Shown here in pieces: positions 14,393-23,388 of a stretch of DNA of 36,052 nt. Within the stretch, counting starts at the first letter, position 1, and the number at the start of each line of letters is the position of its first letter. Made by a program: the position numbers and the translations under genes. The notes under the pieces were generated by a model. It was given only the letters and a program-made list of their open reading frames with translations, searched no databases and was not told the DNA's origin. The stretch spans positions 1-36,052 of the forward strand of contig JAFSHW010000024.1 of the NCBI GenBank assembly GCA_017440085.1, read 5' to 3'. The stretch is from Clostridia bacterium. Lineage in GTDB: Bacteria > Bacillota > Clostridia > Oscillospirales > UBA644.

Positions 14393-14655
14393 ACAATCCC
14401 TCAGTCAGTCTTCGCTGCCAACCTACGGTCCAGGTTGCAATTATAAATTGCTCCACGCTTTGGCTACAAATATGTCGCTGACATATTCGCTTACGCGTCG
14501 CGCCCTTTAAACAAGAAAGCTTCGTGTAAGATTTCCTCTTTCAAGGTACCCCGTATGAAAGCATAGAGGTTTTTAAATCTTCATATTAGGAGTTCTCTTT
14601 CTTCTGCCTCCCTTGTGTAAAGGGAGGGGGACCGCGATAGCGGTGGAGGGATTGT
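14393..14655. mobile_element. MITE-like inverted-repeat element, 263 bp, with internal insertion
   Basis: Ends are ACAATCCCTC and GAGGGATTGT. The right arm carries ACCGCGATAGCGGT (14631-14644). Compared with the 185-bp element, the left arm is interrupted after CAGTCAGTCTTCGCTGCCA by about 80 extra bases (roughly 14420-14500). The inner left hairpin is degraded (CCCTTTAAACAAGAAAG). The remaining interior matches the 185-bp copy closely. It fills the space between murG and murA and is non-coding. Confidence 0.78.
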
Positions 14656-14683
14656 AAAGCAAACCATAAACTTCAAAAAAAGA

Positions 14684-15790
14684 TTAAACTATCATCTTTT
14701 CAATTTCATCGCAAATCATCTTTGCAGTATCAGGTCCCGCAAAAGTCTTTGCAGCAGTTCCCATTTCTTTGAGCTTTAAGCTATCTGAGCAAAGTTCGCA
14801 AACCAAATCGTAAAGCTTATCCCCATCAAGGTCCTTTTCCTCAACCAAAATCGCTGCGCCATTGTCTGAAAAGGTCTTCGCATTGAAAAATTGGTGGTTT
14901 TCAGCCACGTTAGGTGAAGGAATCAGAACGGAAGGCTTGCCCAAAGCGGCAATTTCTGTCAAAGCGCCTGCCCCTGAGCGTGAAATAATCAAATCAGCGG
15001 CAGCCATTATCTCTGCCATATTAAAAATATATTCATAAACGTGAATGTTCTTGTGGTCAGCCTTTTCGCCTAATTTTTCAAGAACGTATTTGTAATCTCT
15101 TGATGCTCCGTGGTAAAGCGTCAGAATTTCTTCCTCCACGGTTCTTTCAGCCATTCTGCAAAACGCGTCGTTGATTTTCCTTGCGCCTAAGCTGCCGCCT
15201 ACGGAAAGAACAACTTTTTCGTTTTCGCCAATTCCCAAAGCAGCCCTTGCAGCTACCCTTTCAGCGGTGAAAAATTCCTGTTTTGCAGGGTTACCAACCA
15301 AAATCTGCTTAGACTCATCTGCATCTATTTTATTGGAAATTGGGAAGCTGAGGAAGATTTTATCCACTCTCTTCGCAAGCATTTTCGTAGCAACGCCTGC
15401 AAAGCAGTTCTGCTCGTGAATAGCGGTGGGAATGCCCATTTTCGCCGCTGCAAAAAGCACCGGAGCGCTGACGTATCCACCTGTTCCGATAGCTATATCG
15501 GGGGCAAATTCCTTAATTTTTTTACGCACGTTTCTGGAAGTGGAAAGAAAAGTGCTTAAAGATTTTATATTCTGCTTCAACGCCTTAAAAGTCTTTTTGC
15601 GCACGAAGCCTTTGGCAGAAATAAATTCAATATTATATCCCGCTTTGGGAACCAAAGAAGCTTCAATGTGATTTTCAGTGCCGAAAAACAAAAATTCAGC
15701 TTCCGGGTGGCGAGCTCTTATTTCATTTGCAATAGCGATGGCAGGGTTTACGTGGCCTGAAGTGCCGCCGCAAGCTACGATTACTCTCAT
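14684..15790 (-). CDS. murG: Lipid II synthase, UDP-GlcNAc:undecaprenyl-PP-MurNAc-pentapeptide GlcNAc transferase
   Basis: MurG is a membrane-associated GT28 glycosyltransferase that converts lipid I to lipid II. It has 368 residues. The N-terminal glycine-rich loop reads GGTSGHVNPAIAIA (residues 8-21), followed by AIHEQNCFAG and the second-domain loop GGSLGARKIND. The UDP-GlcNAc-binding region is SRSGAGALTEIAALGKPSVLIP. The start codon overlaps the ftsW stop (ATGA) and the ribosome site AAAGGAG lies within the end of ftsW, so the two are translationally coupled. It is the last gene before the inverted-repeat elements break up the cluster. Confidence 0.96.
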   Translation of the reverse strand: MRVIVACGGTSGHVNPAIAIANEIRARHPEAEFLFFGTENHIEASLVPKAGYNIEFISAKGFVRKKTFKALKQNIKSLSTFLSTSRNVRKKIKEFAPDIAIGTGGYVSAPVLFAAAKMGIPTAIHEQNCFAGVATKMLAKRVDKIFLSFPISNKIDADESKQILVGNPAKQEFFTAERVAARAALGIGENEKVVLSVGGSLGARKINDAFCRMAERTVEEEILTLYHGASRDYKYVLEKLGEKADHKNIHVYEYIFNMAEIMAAADLIISRSGAGALTEIAALGKPSVLIPSPNVAENHQFFNAKTFSDNGAAILVEEKDLDGDKLYDLVCELCSDSLKLKEMGTAAKTFAGPDTAKMICDEIEKMIV

Positions 15791-17022
15791 TCTTGATTTT
15801 CTCCTTTTCCTTTATCCAAATATGCGAATCTTGAAGCGTGCAAAACCAATCCCATTTCAACAAGCTGAACGCAAAGGGCTGTGCCGCCGTAGCTGAAGAA
15901 AGGAAGTGAAATTCCCGTTGCGGGGATTGAGTTACTAACAACGGCAAAATTCAAAAGGGTCTGAATTGCAACCTTAGAAATGATGCCGATTACAAGCATT
16001 GATTCAAAAGTGTTGCGAGCGCGAATGCCGATGTGGAAGCCTCTCCAAATAAGAAAAACGAAGAGGAGCATAATTATTATAACGCCAACAAAGCCCAATT
16101 CCTCTGAAATGATAGAGAAAATGTAGTCATTCTGCGGTTCGGGTAGGAAGAGATATTTCTGCCTGCTCTTACCGTAACCCAAGCCGAAAAGTCCCCCCGA
16201 ACCAATGGTCAAAGTTGACTGATAAGGCTGGAATCCTGCACCGTAAAGGTCTTGAGTGGGGTCGTGCCAAATAACGAAGCGTTTTGCCTGGTAATCTGCA
16301 AGGAACAGGTTATTCCCCTGCTCCACTATAAAATAGTCCAAAATGAAAAACGCCGCAAGAACCGCAACCAAGCCTCCGACAGCAATTATTTTATTGCAGC
16401 CGCCGGAAAACATCATAACGTAACCGATACCTGCAATGAGAATCGCGCCTGAAAGATGGGGCTCAAGGAAAACCAAAATAAAACAGGTTCCGAAAATTAT
16501 TCCGGGGAAGACAATTCCGTTTACGAAGGTATTCATTTTATCTTTGTAAACTGAAATATACAGTGCCAGCATCATAATTATTGCCAGCTTTGCAAATTCC
16601 GATGGCTGGAACTGGAACGATCCCACATAGAGCCAACGTTTTTCAGAGTCTTTACTTACGATTAAAACTATAATCAGCAGTATAATTGAAAGAACGTAAA
16701 AGCCCATAATTGCGAGATTGTATATTTTTCTGTCAATCAAAGACGGAAGCACCGACGCCGCAAGCATTACCACGATACCGATAGCCGCCCATTGAATTTG
16801 CTTTGAAATAAAGTAATAGCTGTTTCCCGTTTTGGAAAGTGCTGCAGCATAGCCCGATGAAAAGAGCATAAAAAGCCCAACGATTAAAATTAAAAGCACT
16901 ATGAATAAAAACGGTAGGTCAAACATTGGCATATTACGGTATTCCGAATTAAAAAGAAAACCTTTTTTCTTCGGAACCGTTTTATTAACTTCTTTCTTTT
17001 TTGCGGTAACTGTCTGTGCCAT
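15787..17022 (-). CDS. ftsW: SEDS peptidoglycan glycosyltransferase FtsW (or SpoVE)
   Basis: This polytopic SEDS-family polymerase joins lipid II into glycan strands together with the class B PBP of the septum. It has about 411 residues from MAQTV at 17022 (GGAG 5 bases before the ATG plus spacing); the extra N-terminal residues to 17055 lack a ribosome site. A basic cytoplasmic N-terminus precedes about ten membrane helices. SEDS landmarks are QPSEFAKLAIIM, LEPHLSGA, and near the end TGISLPFFSYGGTAL. FtsW and the sporulation paralog SpoVE cannot be separated by sequence alone. Location between mraY and murG fits either. Confidence 0.93.
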   Translation of the reverse strand: MAQTVTAKKKEVNKTVPKKKGFLFNSEYRNMPMFDLPFLFIVLLILIVGLFMLFSSGYAAALSKTGNSYYFISKQIQWAAIGIVVMLAASVLPSLIDRKIYNLAIMGFYVLSIILLIIVLIVSKDSEKRWLYVGSFQFQPSEFAKLAIIMMLALYISVYKDKMNTFVNGIVFPGIIFGTCFILVFLEPHLSGAILIAGIGYVMMFSGGCNKIIAVGGLVAVLAAFFILDYFIVEQGNNLFLADYQAKRFVIWHDPTQDLYGAGFQPYQSTLTIGSGGLFGLGYGKSRQKYLFLPEPQNDYIFSIISEELGFVGVIIIMLLFVFLIWRGFHIGIRARNTFESMLVIGIISKVAIQTLLNFAVVSNSIPATGISLPFFSYGGTALCVQLVEMGLVLHASRFAYLDKGKGENQE

Positions 17023-17065
17023 AAAATCTCCATTCTGCCGCCGAAACGCCGGCAAAAATTATTTA

Positions 17066-18097
17066 TTAAAACAAAATAACGTTGTTTTCAAACATTAAAT
17101 ACGCAATCACAGCCGCAATCAAACAACCGATTACAGATACGAAAGTGAAGCTCAAAACGATTTTTTCTTCTTTCCAACCGCTGAGCTCAAAGCTATGGTG
17201 AATAGGTGTCATTTTAAAAAGACGCTTGCCGTGAGTGAGCTTGAAATAAGTTCTCTGAATAATTACGGAAAGAGCTTCAATTAAGTAAACGATGCCTGCA
17301 ATAAGAAGCACGAAAGTCATATTAAGTGAAATTGCAACCGTTACAACCATACAGCCCAAGAACATCGAGCCGGTGTCGCCCATAAAAATCTTCGCAGGGT
17401 GCCAGTTGAAAATAAGGAAACCAATAAGCGCCCCAATCATTACCATAGAAAGGATTGAAAGCTCTGCTTCCATTGCCAAATTTGCCGCAAAAACAAGAAA
17501 AATCATTACAGGGATTGAAACGCCTGTTACCAAACCGTCAATGCCGTCGGTGAAGTTCACCGCATTGGTAAAGCCGATTATGGCGCAAAACCAAACAATA
17601 TAAACCAAAAATCCCAAATCAAGGCTGAAGCCTTCGCCAATAAGAAGGAAAATTGAGGTTTCGATAGCCCTGTTAAACGCCATAAAAACAATGAAAGCAA
17701 TGGCAGCTATAAACTGAAGAGCCAGCTTCTGAATCTCCGTAAGCCCTAAATTGTGCTTCTGCTTGATTTTAATAAAGTCATCAAGGAATCCGATAATTCC
17801 GAAAACCACGGAAGTCAAAAGGCAAGCAAAGGCTTTTGAGGTAGCAAAGGAGCCTGCGCTGTAATACTTAAAATCAAAAATTAAAAATGCGGCAACGGTA
17901 ACTAAAATAATAACTATACCGCCCATAGTGGGGACTCCCTGCTTGTTTTTATGCCAGGTGGGGCCGTATTCTTCAATTATCTGCTGACCGAATTTCAGCC
18001 TGCGCAAATACGGTATAAATATAGGCATTATAGCGCAAGTAAAAACCAACGCAACGCCCAAACCGCCCAAAAGAATCAAAAGAGAAGGCATTTCCAT
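17066..18097 (-). CDS. mraY: Phospho-N-acetylmuramoyl-pentapeptide transferase
   Basis: MraY couples UDP-MurNAc-pentapeptide to undecaprenyl phosphate, forming lipid I at the membrane. It has 343 residues with about ten hydrophobic helices. Active-site landmarks are present: FLDDFIKIKQ with the Asp pair, NAVNFTDGIDGL, MGDTGSMFLG, and the TPIHHSFEL motif in the last cytoplasmic loop. AAAGGAAG stands about 9 bases before the ATG. In many clusters murD follows mraY; here ftsW follows directly after 43 bases, so murD must be elsewhere. Confidence 0.96.
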   Translation of the reverse strand: MEMPSLLILLGGLGVALVFTCAIMPIFIPYLRRLKFGQQIIEEYGPTWHKNKQGVPTMGGIVIILVTVAAFLIFDFKYYSAGSFATSKAFACLLTSVVFGIIGFLDDFIKIKQKHNLGLTEIQKLALQFIAAIAFIVFMAFNRAIETSIFLLIGEGFSLDLGFLVYIVWFCAIIGFTNAVNFTDGIDGLVTGVSIPVMIFLVFAANLAMEAELSILSMVMIGALIGFLIFNWHPAKIFMGDTGSMFLGCMVVTVAISLNMTFVLLIAGIVYLIEALSVIIQRTYFKLTHGKRLFKMTPIHHSFELSGWKEEKIVLSFTFVSVIGCLIAAVIAYLMFENNVILF

Positions 18098-18112
18098 AAT
18101 TCAAACTTCCTT

Positions 18113-19474
18113 TCATTTACCCATTTTTTCAAAGAAAAGCGCAAGCGCATTTTCCGCTTTCATTCCACGGCTTGCTTTAAAAAGGATAACGTCGCCTTTT
18201 TCTGCGATTTTTTCCAGCACAGCCGCAACCTCTTCAGTATTATTGCATTTAAAAATATTTTCTTCTTTCATATTTGCTTCCAAAGCACCGCAAGCGTAGT
18301 CGTCGTTGTGGTTTCCAAAGGCTACGAGCATATCAATGCCGTGCAGATAAGTTCCAACCTGCTTGTGAAGCTTAGGTGCAAGGGCTCCAAGCTCCAGCAT
18401 ATCCCCTAAAACAGCAATTTTTCTGCCGTTTTTAAATCTGAGAAGTTCAAGGGCAGATTGCATTGAAGCAGGGCTTGCATTGTAGCAGTCTTCAATAATC
18501 GTGAAGCCCTCTTTTTCGTAAACGTTTTGGCGCAGGGGAGCATTTTTGTAATTTGCAAAGCCTGCCGCAGCCTCTTTGGGTGAAATTCCCATAACGTGAC
18601 CTACTGCAATGGCTGCAAGCGCGTTATATACGTTATGAAGCCCTTCCGTAGGAATCTTTACTGTAACATTACCCTCAGGAGTTACTGCAAGGAAAGTTGT
18701 TGAACCGTTATCAAAAAGAATATCTCTTGCTCTGTATTGGCAGTCCTCGTTACCGATTCCGTAAAAGAGAGTTTTTTGCCAAGCTTTGCCCTGAGTTTTA
18801 AGAAGAGCGTCATCTCCGTTAAGAATAAGCGTTCCGTCGGGAGAAAGTCCGTTAAGAATCTCAAGCTTTGCTTTCATAATATTTTCTTGAGTTTTAAGGT
18901 ATTCGATATGTGAAAATCCGATATTGGTAATCACCGCAACGTCAGGTCGTGCAATTTTAGTAAGCACGTCAATTTCCCCGAAGTTGCTCATTCCCATTTC
19001 CAAAACTGAAGCCTCACAGTCTTTTGGAATGGAAAGAAGGGTCAAAGGCAGACCAATATCACTGTTTTTGTTGCCCTCCGTCTTAAAAGCCTTGAAGCCC
19101 TGGGCAAGAACGCAGTAAATAAATTCTTTGGTAGTAGTCTTCCCTACGCTGCCGGTAACCGCAACCGTTTTCATATTAAGCCCGCTGCGGTAATTTGAAG
19201 CGAAATCTCCCAAAGCTTTAACGGAAGACGGAACTATAACGTAAGGTAGCTGAGTATCAAGCTCTTTTTCGCAAAGGAATCCGCAAGCGCCATTAGCTTC
19301 CGCACTTGAAATATAATCGTGGCCGTCAACTCTTTCGCCCTTTATGCAGACGAAAATGCAACCTTCCTTTGCTTCCCTTGAATCCGTAACAAATTTTACA
19401 GCTTCTATATTTTCGGCACCGCTGCCGTTTATGAGTTTTCCGCCGCAAACCTGGGCAATCTGTTCAAATTTCAT
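18113..19474 (-). CDS. murF: UDP-N-acetylmuramoyl-tripeptide:D-alanyl-D-alanine ligase
   Basis: MurF adds D-Ala-D-Ala to UDP-MurNAc-tripeptide, in the cytoplasm. It is complete at 453 residues. The substrate domain contains TDSREAKEGCIFVCIKGE. The ATP loop TGSVGKTTTKE lies near residues 107-117. EGNKNSDIGLPLTLL, the EMGMSNFGEI segment and the C-terminal domain with IEDCYNASPASM and FKASRGMKAE follow. AAAGGAT precedes the start. It serves as the internal reference showing that the MurF-like fragment at the left edge of the window is a second, broken and foreign-looking copy. It lies 15 bases from mraY and 38 from murE. Confidence 0.97.
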   Translation of the reverse strand: MKFEQIAQVCGGKLINGSGAENIEAVKFVTDSREAKEGCIFVCIKGERVDGHDYISSAEANGACGFLCEKELDTQLPYVIVPSSVKALGDFASNYRSGLNMKTVAVTGSVGKTTTKEFIYCVLAQGFKAFKTEGNKNSDIGLPLTLLSIPKDCEASVLEMGMSNFGEIDVLTKIARPDVAVITNIGFSHIEYLKTQENIMKAKLEILNGLSPDGTLILNGDDALLKTQGKAWQKTLFYGIGNEDCQYRARDILFDNGSTTFLAVTPEGNVTVKIPTEGLHNVYNALAAIAVGHVMGISPKEAAAGFANYKNAPLRQNVYEKEGFTIIEDCYNASPASMQSALELLRFKNGRKIAVLGDMLELGALAPKLHKQVGTYLHGIDMLVAFGNHNDDYACGALEANMKEENIFKCNNTEEVAAVLEKIAEKGDVILFKASRGMKAENALALFFEKMGK

Positions 19475-19512
19475 TTTACAAGTATCCTTTCGCAGCTAAG
19501 ACCATTATGTCT

Positions 19513-21024
19513 TTACCTGTTTTTCAAAAAATTCTCTATTTCTTCCCGTTCATCAAAATGTTTTTTCTCGCCGTTTATAATCTGGTAAGTCTCGTGGCCT
19601 TTTCCTGCAAGTACGACCACGTCGTTTTTCTTCGCCGTTTCAAGCGCTTTGCAAATAGCCTCTCGCCTATCAACAAAAACCCTCGTTTTTGAAGAATTTT
19701 TCATTCCCCTTAGTATATCATCAATAATTTCTTGAGGATTTTCATTCCTTGGGTTATCTGAAGTGAGGAAAATTTTATCCGCCAAGGCTTCTGCAATTCG
19801 TCCCATCATAGGTCTTTTTGATTTATCTCTGTCTCCGCCGCAACCGAACACGACAAGTACTTCACCTTTACAGAAGCTTCTCACAGAGCTGAGTAAATTT
19901 CCCAAACCGTCGGGCGTATGGGCAAAATCTATAATAACGGAAAAATCACGCCCTGTTTCCACGGTTTCCATTCTGCCTTTAACAGAGGAAAAACCCGCTA
20001 ATCCTGCGGAAATTTCACTGCTATCAAGTCCCAAAGAATCCACCGCCGCAAACGCCGCCAAGGCATTGTATACGTTAAAAAATCCGCTGATTTTCTGTTT
20101 GATTTTTATAGGTGTAAAGCTATTAGACTTTACAATATTAAACCCATTTCCATTTGATGTAACGCTGATATTTTCAGCTTTATAATCAGAATCTGCGTGA
20201 GCTGAGAAGGTCAAAACACCATTTTCCCCCGATTTAAAATTAACGAAGGGTTCAGAAAAGTCGCTGTCTTTATTCGCAATGCAAATTTCAGCCTGCTCAA
20301 AAAGCTTCAGCTTAGATTTTGCGTAGTTTTGCATATCTCCGTGGTAATCAAGATGGTCAACGGAAAGATTTGTAAACACTCCCACCTTGAAATTCACGCC
20401 GTAAACTCGATCCTGAGCCAAAGCGTGGGAAGAAACTTCCATAACCACGTGAGTAATTCCGCTTTCTGCCATTTTTGAAAAAATTTGGTGGAGAGTAACA
20501 GGGTCGGGAGTCGTGTGGGATGAGGGCAAAAAGCTATCTTGAAAAACAGTTCCCACAGTTCCGATAACCCCGCATTTCACACCGCTTTCAGTTAAAATAT
20601 GGGCTATCATATGCGCCGTTGTGGTTTTGCCGTTGGTACCCGTTATTCCGATAATGCAAAGCTTTTCGCAAGCCCTTCCGTAAAATTCCTTCGCGGCATA
20701 AGCCAAGGCTTTACGGGAATTTTCCACAGCAATATAAACGCAGTTTTCGCTGATTTCACAAGGCTTTTCTTGGCAAATAACAGCTTTTGCACCCATTTTT
20801 ACAGCCTGAGGAATAAAATCGTGGCCATTATGGTGGTGCCCCTTTACGGCAACGAACAAGCTCCCCTCTCTGACTTGAGAAAGGTCAGCAGTAATATTTT
20901 CAATTTCAATTTTCAGTTCTTTTTCGGAAAGTCCTTTATTTTCAGCATCCTCTACCAATTCGTAAAGCTGCACGAAAATATCTCCCAAATATAAATTCTT
21001 TAATTTTACTTCCCGTTTATTCAA
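19513..21024 (-). CDS. murE: UDP-MurNAc-L-Ala-D-Glu:meso-diaminopimelate ligase
   Basis: MurE adds the third stem-peptide residue. The ATP loop is GTNGKTTTAHMIAH, and LTSDNPRNENP holds the DNPR motif that marks meso-diaminopimelate-specific enzymes (lysine enzymes differ here). The wall is therefore predicted to be meso-DAP type. The start is uncertain. The full frame begins with TTG at 21024, overlapping the PBP stop by 8 bases. A GTG at 20973 (residue 18) has GGGAGA about 8 bases upstream and gives MQLYELVEDAEN, which aligns well with typical MurE N-termini. The GTG may be the true start, giving 486 residues. Confidence 0.95.
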   Translation of the reverse strand: MNKREVKLKNLYLGDIFVQLYELVEDAENKGLSEKELKIEIENITADLSQVREGSLFVAVKGHHHNGHDFIPQAVKMGAKAVICQEKPCEISENCVYIAVENSRKALAYAAKEFYGRACEKLCIIGITGTNGKTTTAHMIAHILTESGVKCGVIGTVGTVFQDSFLPSSHTTPDPVTLHQIFSKMAESGITHVVMEVSSHALAQDRVYGVNFKVGVFTNLSVDHLDYHGDMQNYAKSKLKLFEQAEICIANKDSDFSEPFVNFKSGENGVLTFSAHADSDYKAENISVTSNGNGFNIVKSNSFTPIKIKQKISGFFNVYNALAAFAAVDSLGLDSSEISAGLAGFSSVKGRMETVETGRDFSVIIDFAHTPDGLGNLLSSVRSFCKGEVLVVFGCGGDRDKSKRPMMGRIAEALADKIFLTSDNPRNENPQEIIDDILRGMKNSSKTRVFVDRREAICKALETAKKNDVVVLAGKGHETYQIINGEKKHFDEREEIENFLKNR

Positions 21025-23236
21025 AAGTTACCGTTACCACAGTGGCTTTATCTACAACCTCGCCTGCTGCAGGGCTTTGACTTACAGCTACCGTATCGGG
21101 GAAATTGATGTTTGCCCCAACGACTTTAATATTCAAATCGCTTGCCGCAAGAATAGTATTACACTCAGCGGCAGTTTTACCCACAAGGCTTGGTACTGTG
21201 GTGGTGTACGCAACCTTTTCATTATTAGTATATAAAATTACCGTTCCCCCCACCGGAAGCTTTTTACCGCTGCCGGGAATCTGATAAGTTACAGTAGAAT
21301 CGGAAAGATCTTCACCCACAACTTTTACCGTAAGGCCCTCAGCCATAAGTTTGGATTTCGCTTCAGCGAGAGAAATATCCCTTACGTACGGAATTTTTAC
21401 AGACTGAACGGAAGACCCGTCTTCGTAGTTAGGTTCAATATTCAAATGCTTCAAGCAATCGTACATAATATCTTTACCCAAAGGTGCCGCAATAAGTGAA
21501 CCGTATTGAACCTCAGAATTAGGTTCGTCAACTATAACGAGAACGCAAATTTCAGGGTCATCGGCAGGAGCAAAGCAAATAAACGAAGCGATACGCTTGC
21601 TGTTTTCGTAGCTGCCGTTGTCAACCTTTTCTGAAGTACCTGTCTTACCTGCAATTTTATAACCTTCAACGTAAGCGGTATTCTTATAGTTTGTTTCAAC
21701 TGCAAATTCCAGCATTTCCCAAAGAGTTTCCGCTGTTTTTTCAGAAACTACGTTGCGAACCTCTTTAGGCTCGTTGCTTACGATAATATTTCCGTCAGAA
21801 TCAGTAATTTCCTTTATAATATACGGTTGCATATATGTGCCGCCGTTGGCAATGGCAGAAACGCCTGCAATAAGCTGCATACCGGTAATCTGAAACGTCT
21901 GACCGAATGATGATGAAAACAAGTTGTAAGTAGACATACTTGAAAGTGAATGGTGAAGACCTGAAACCTCGCCGGGAAGGCCTACGTTTGTTTTTTCGCG
22001 AAGGCCGAAAATAGTAATGTAGTTGTAGAACTTTTCAATTCCAACTCTTTCGGAAAGGGCGATAAATACGGGGTTGCAGGAATTTCCCAAAGCTTCAAGG
22101 AACGTTTCGTGGCCGTGGCCTTCTCTTTTGTGGCAATGGTAGGTTACTGCGCCCTTTTTAACGTTACCGCTGCAGAAAAAGTTCTCGTTTACAGAAACCA
22201 AGCCCTCCTCCAAAGCCATTGCGCTGGTGAAAATTTTAAAGGTTGAACCGGGGTCATATTGCTCTGAAACGATTTTATTTTTCCAATAGCTTTTAACGGT
22301 ATCCGTATAAATTTTATTATATTCAGCGTTATCGTCCTCGTCGTTTTTAAACTGCTCAAGGTAATCCAAGGTCAAAGAGTCGGTAATAACCATATATTCA
22401 TTGGGGTCGAAGTCCGGCTTGGTAGACATTGCCAAAACTTCTCCCGTTTTAACGTTCATAACAACACCGGCAACACGGCTCTGTACGTTGTGCTCAACTC
22501 GTGTGTTTTCAATATGCTTTTCAAGGAAATACTGCACTTCAAGGTCCACGGTCAAGGTAATATCGTAACCGTCTTCCGCATCTATGTACTTTTCGTATTC
22601 GAAGGGCATCGATGTACCGGTTGCGTTCTGAGATGAAATTATTTTACCGTCAGTACCCTTCAAGTACGCATCATACATATATTCAATGCCTTCAAGACCT
22701 TGGCTATCAACACCTACGAAGCCAAGAACGGTAGAAAGAAGATTTCCGTGGGGGTAATATCTTTTTGCACTTTCGGTAACGCTGACCGCAGTGCTGAATT
22801 TTTTACTTGTGGAAAGGAATTCTGTAAGCTTATCAATAACGTCGCTTTCGACACCTCTTGCAATTACCGCATACTGAGACTTTTTCTGATTTGCCTTAGC
22901 GTAAACGTCTTCGTATTTAAGCTCAAGAATTTCCGCAAGACCCTCAGAAAGTGCTATCCTTGTCTCTTCATCGGTAATTTTATTTGGCGCAATAGTTACC
23001 ATATGAGCAGTAGCACTTACCGCTAACGCATTACCGTTAACGTCGTAAATAGTTCCGCGCTGAGCAGAAACGGTAATATCACTTGTCTGCTGAGAAACGG
23101 CAAGCTGCTCGTATTTATCGTGTTCAATTATCTGCAAGTAAAAAAATCTTGCCGCAAGAGCAATAAAGGCAAGAACGAAAGCAATCCTGATTACGTAAAA
23201 TCTTATAACCATAGATTTTGAAGGTCTTTTTGGCAT
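21017..23236 (-). CDS. spoVD: Class B penicillin-binding protein with two PASTA domains (SpoVD/FtsI type)
   Basis: This is a septal or sporulation transpeptidase of 739 residues. A cytoplasmic basic N-terminus and one membrane helix (about residues 10-30) lead into the PBP dimerisation domain (RGTIYDVNGNALA). The transpeptidase domain has all three motifs: STFK near residue 330, SCN near 385 and KTGTSEK near 530. Two PASTA repeats close the protein (about 612-675 and 678-739), each with the Pro-x-V start. The PASTA tail and the position between ftsL and murE fit SpoVD or its vegetative sister PBP2b; the sequence does not decide between them. AAAGGATA precedes the start. A hairpin at 23275-23302 stands upstream. 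Confidence 0.92.
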   Translation of the reverse strand: MPKRPSKSMVIRFYVIRIAFVLAFIALAARFFYLQIIEHDKYEQLAVSQQTSDITVSAQRGTIYDVNGNALAVSATAHMVTIAPNKITDEETRIALSEGLAEILELKYEDVYAKANQKKSQYAVIARGVESDVIDKLTEFLSTSKKFSTAVSVTESAKRYYPHGNLLSTVLGFVGVDSQGLEGIEYMYDAYLKGTDGKIISSQNATGTSMPFEYEKYIDAEDGYDITLTVDLEVQYFLEKHIENTRVEHNVQSRVAGVVMNVKTGEVLAMSTKPDFDPNEYMVITDSLTLDYLEQFKNDEDDNAEYNKIYTDTVKSYWKNKIVSEQYDPGSTFKIFTSAMALEEGLVSVNENFFCSGNVKKGAVTYHCHKREGHGHETFLEALGNSCNPVFIALSERVGIEKFYNYITIFGLREKTNVGLPGEVSGLHHSLSSMSTYNLFSSSFGQTFQITGMQLIAGVSAIANGGTYMQPYIIKEITDSDGNIIVSNEPKEVRNVVSEKTAETLWEMLEFAVETNYKNTAYVEGYKIAGKTGTSEKVDNGSYENSKRIASFICFAPADDPEICVLVIVDEPNSEVQYGSLIAAPLGKDIMYDCLKHLNIEPNYEDGSSVQSVKIPYVRDISLAEAKSKLMAEGLTVKVVGEDLSDSTVTYQIPGSGKKLPVGGTVILYTNNEKVAYTTTVPSLVGKTAAECNTILAASDLNIKVVGANINFPDTVAVSQSPAAGEVVDKATVVTVTFE

Positions 23237-23274
23237 TTGAATATCCTTTCCTGTTTTCTCATATTTGAAAAGGT

Positions 23275-23302
23275 AGGGTCACCTTAACACTAAGATGACC
23301 CT
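23275..23302 (-). other. Hairpin between ftsL and the PBP gene
   Basis: AGGGTCACCTTA and TAAGATGACCCT form a 12-bp stem with one mismatch and a 4-base loop, in the 152-base gap ahead of the PBP start. Read leftward it is followed by ACCTTTTC, a weak U-tract, so it may attenuate transcription or stabilise the mRNA end. The other bases in this gap show no gene. Confidence 0.5.
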
Positions 23303-23388
23303 TAACAAAACAAAGTGCAAATTTTATCTCAAATCTGCTTTATAGGAGAAGTAAAAAATGAATTCGATATTAATAAATTATGAACCTA

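Noticed and set aside
7016-14655. Repeats as a CRISPR array
   Set aside because: Copies are kilobases apart, inverted within each element and contain hairpins; there is no regular spacing and there are no cas genes.
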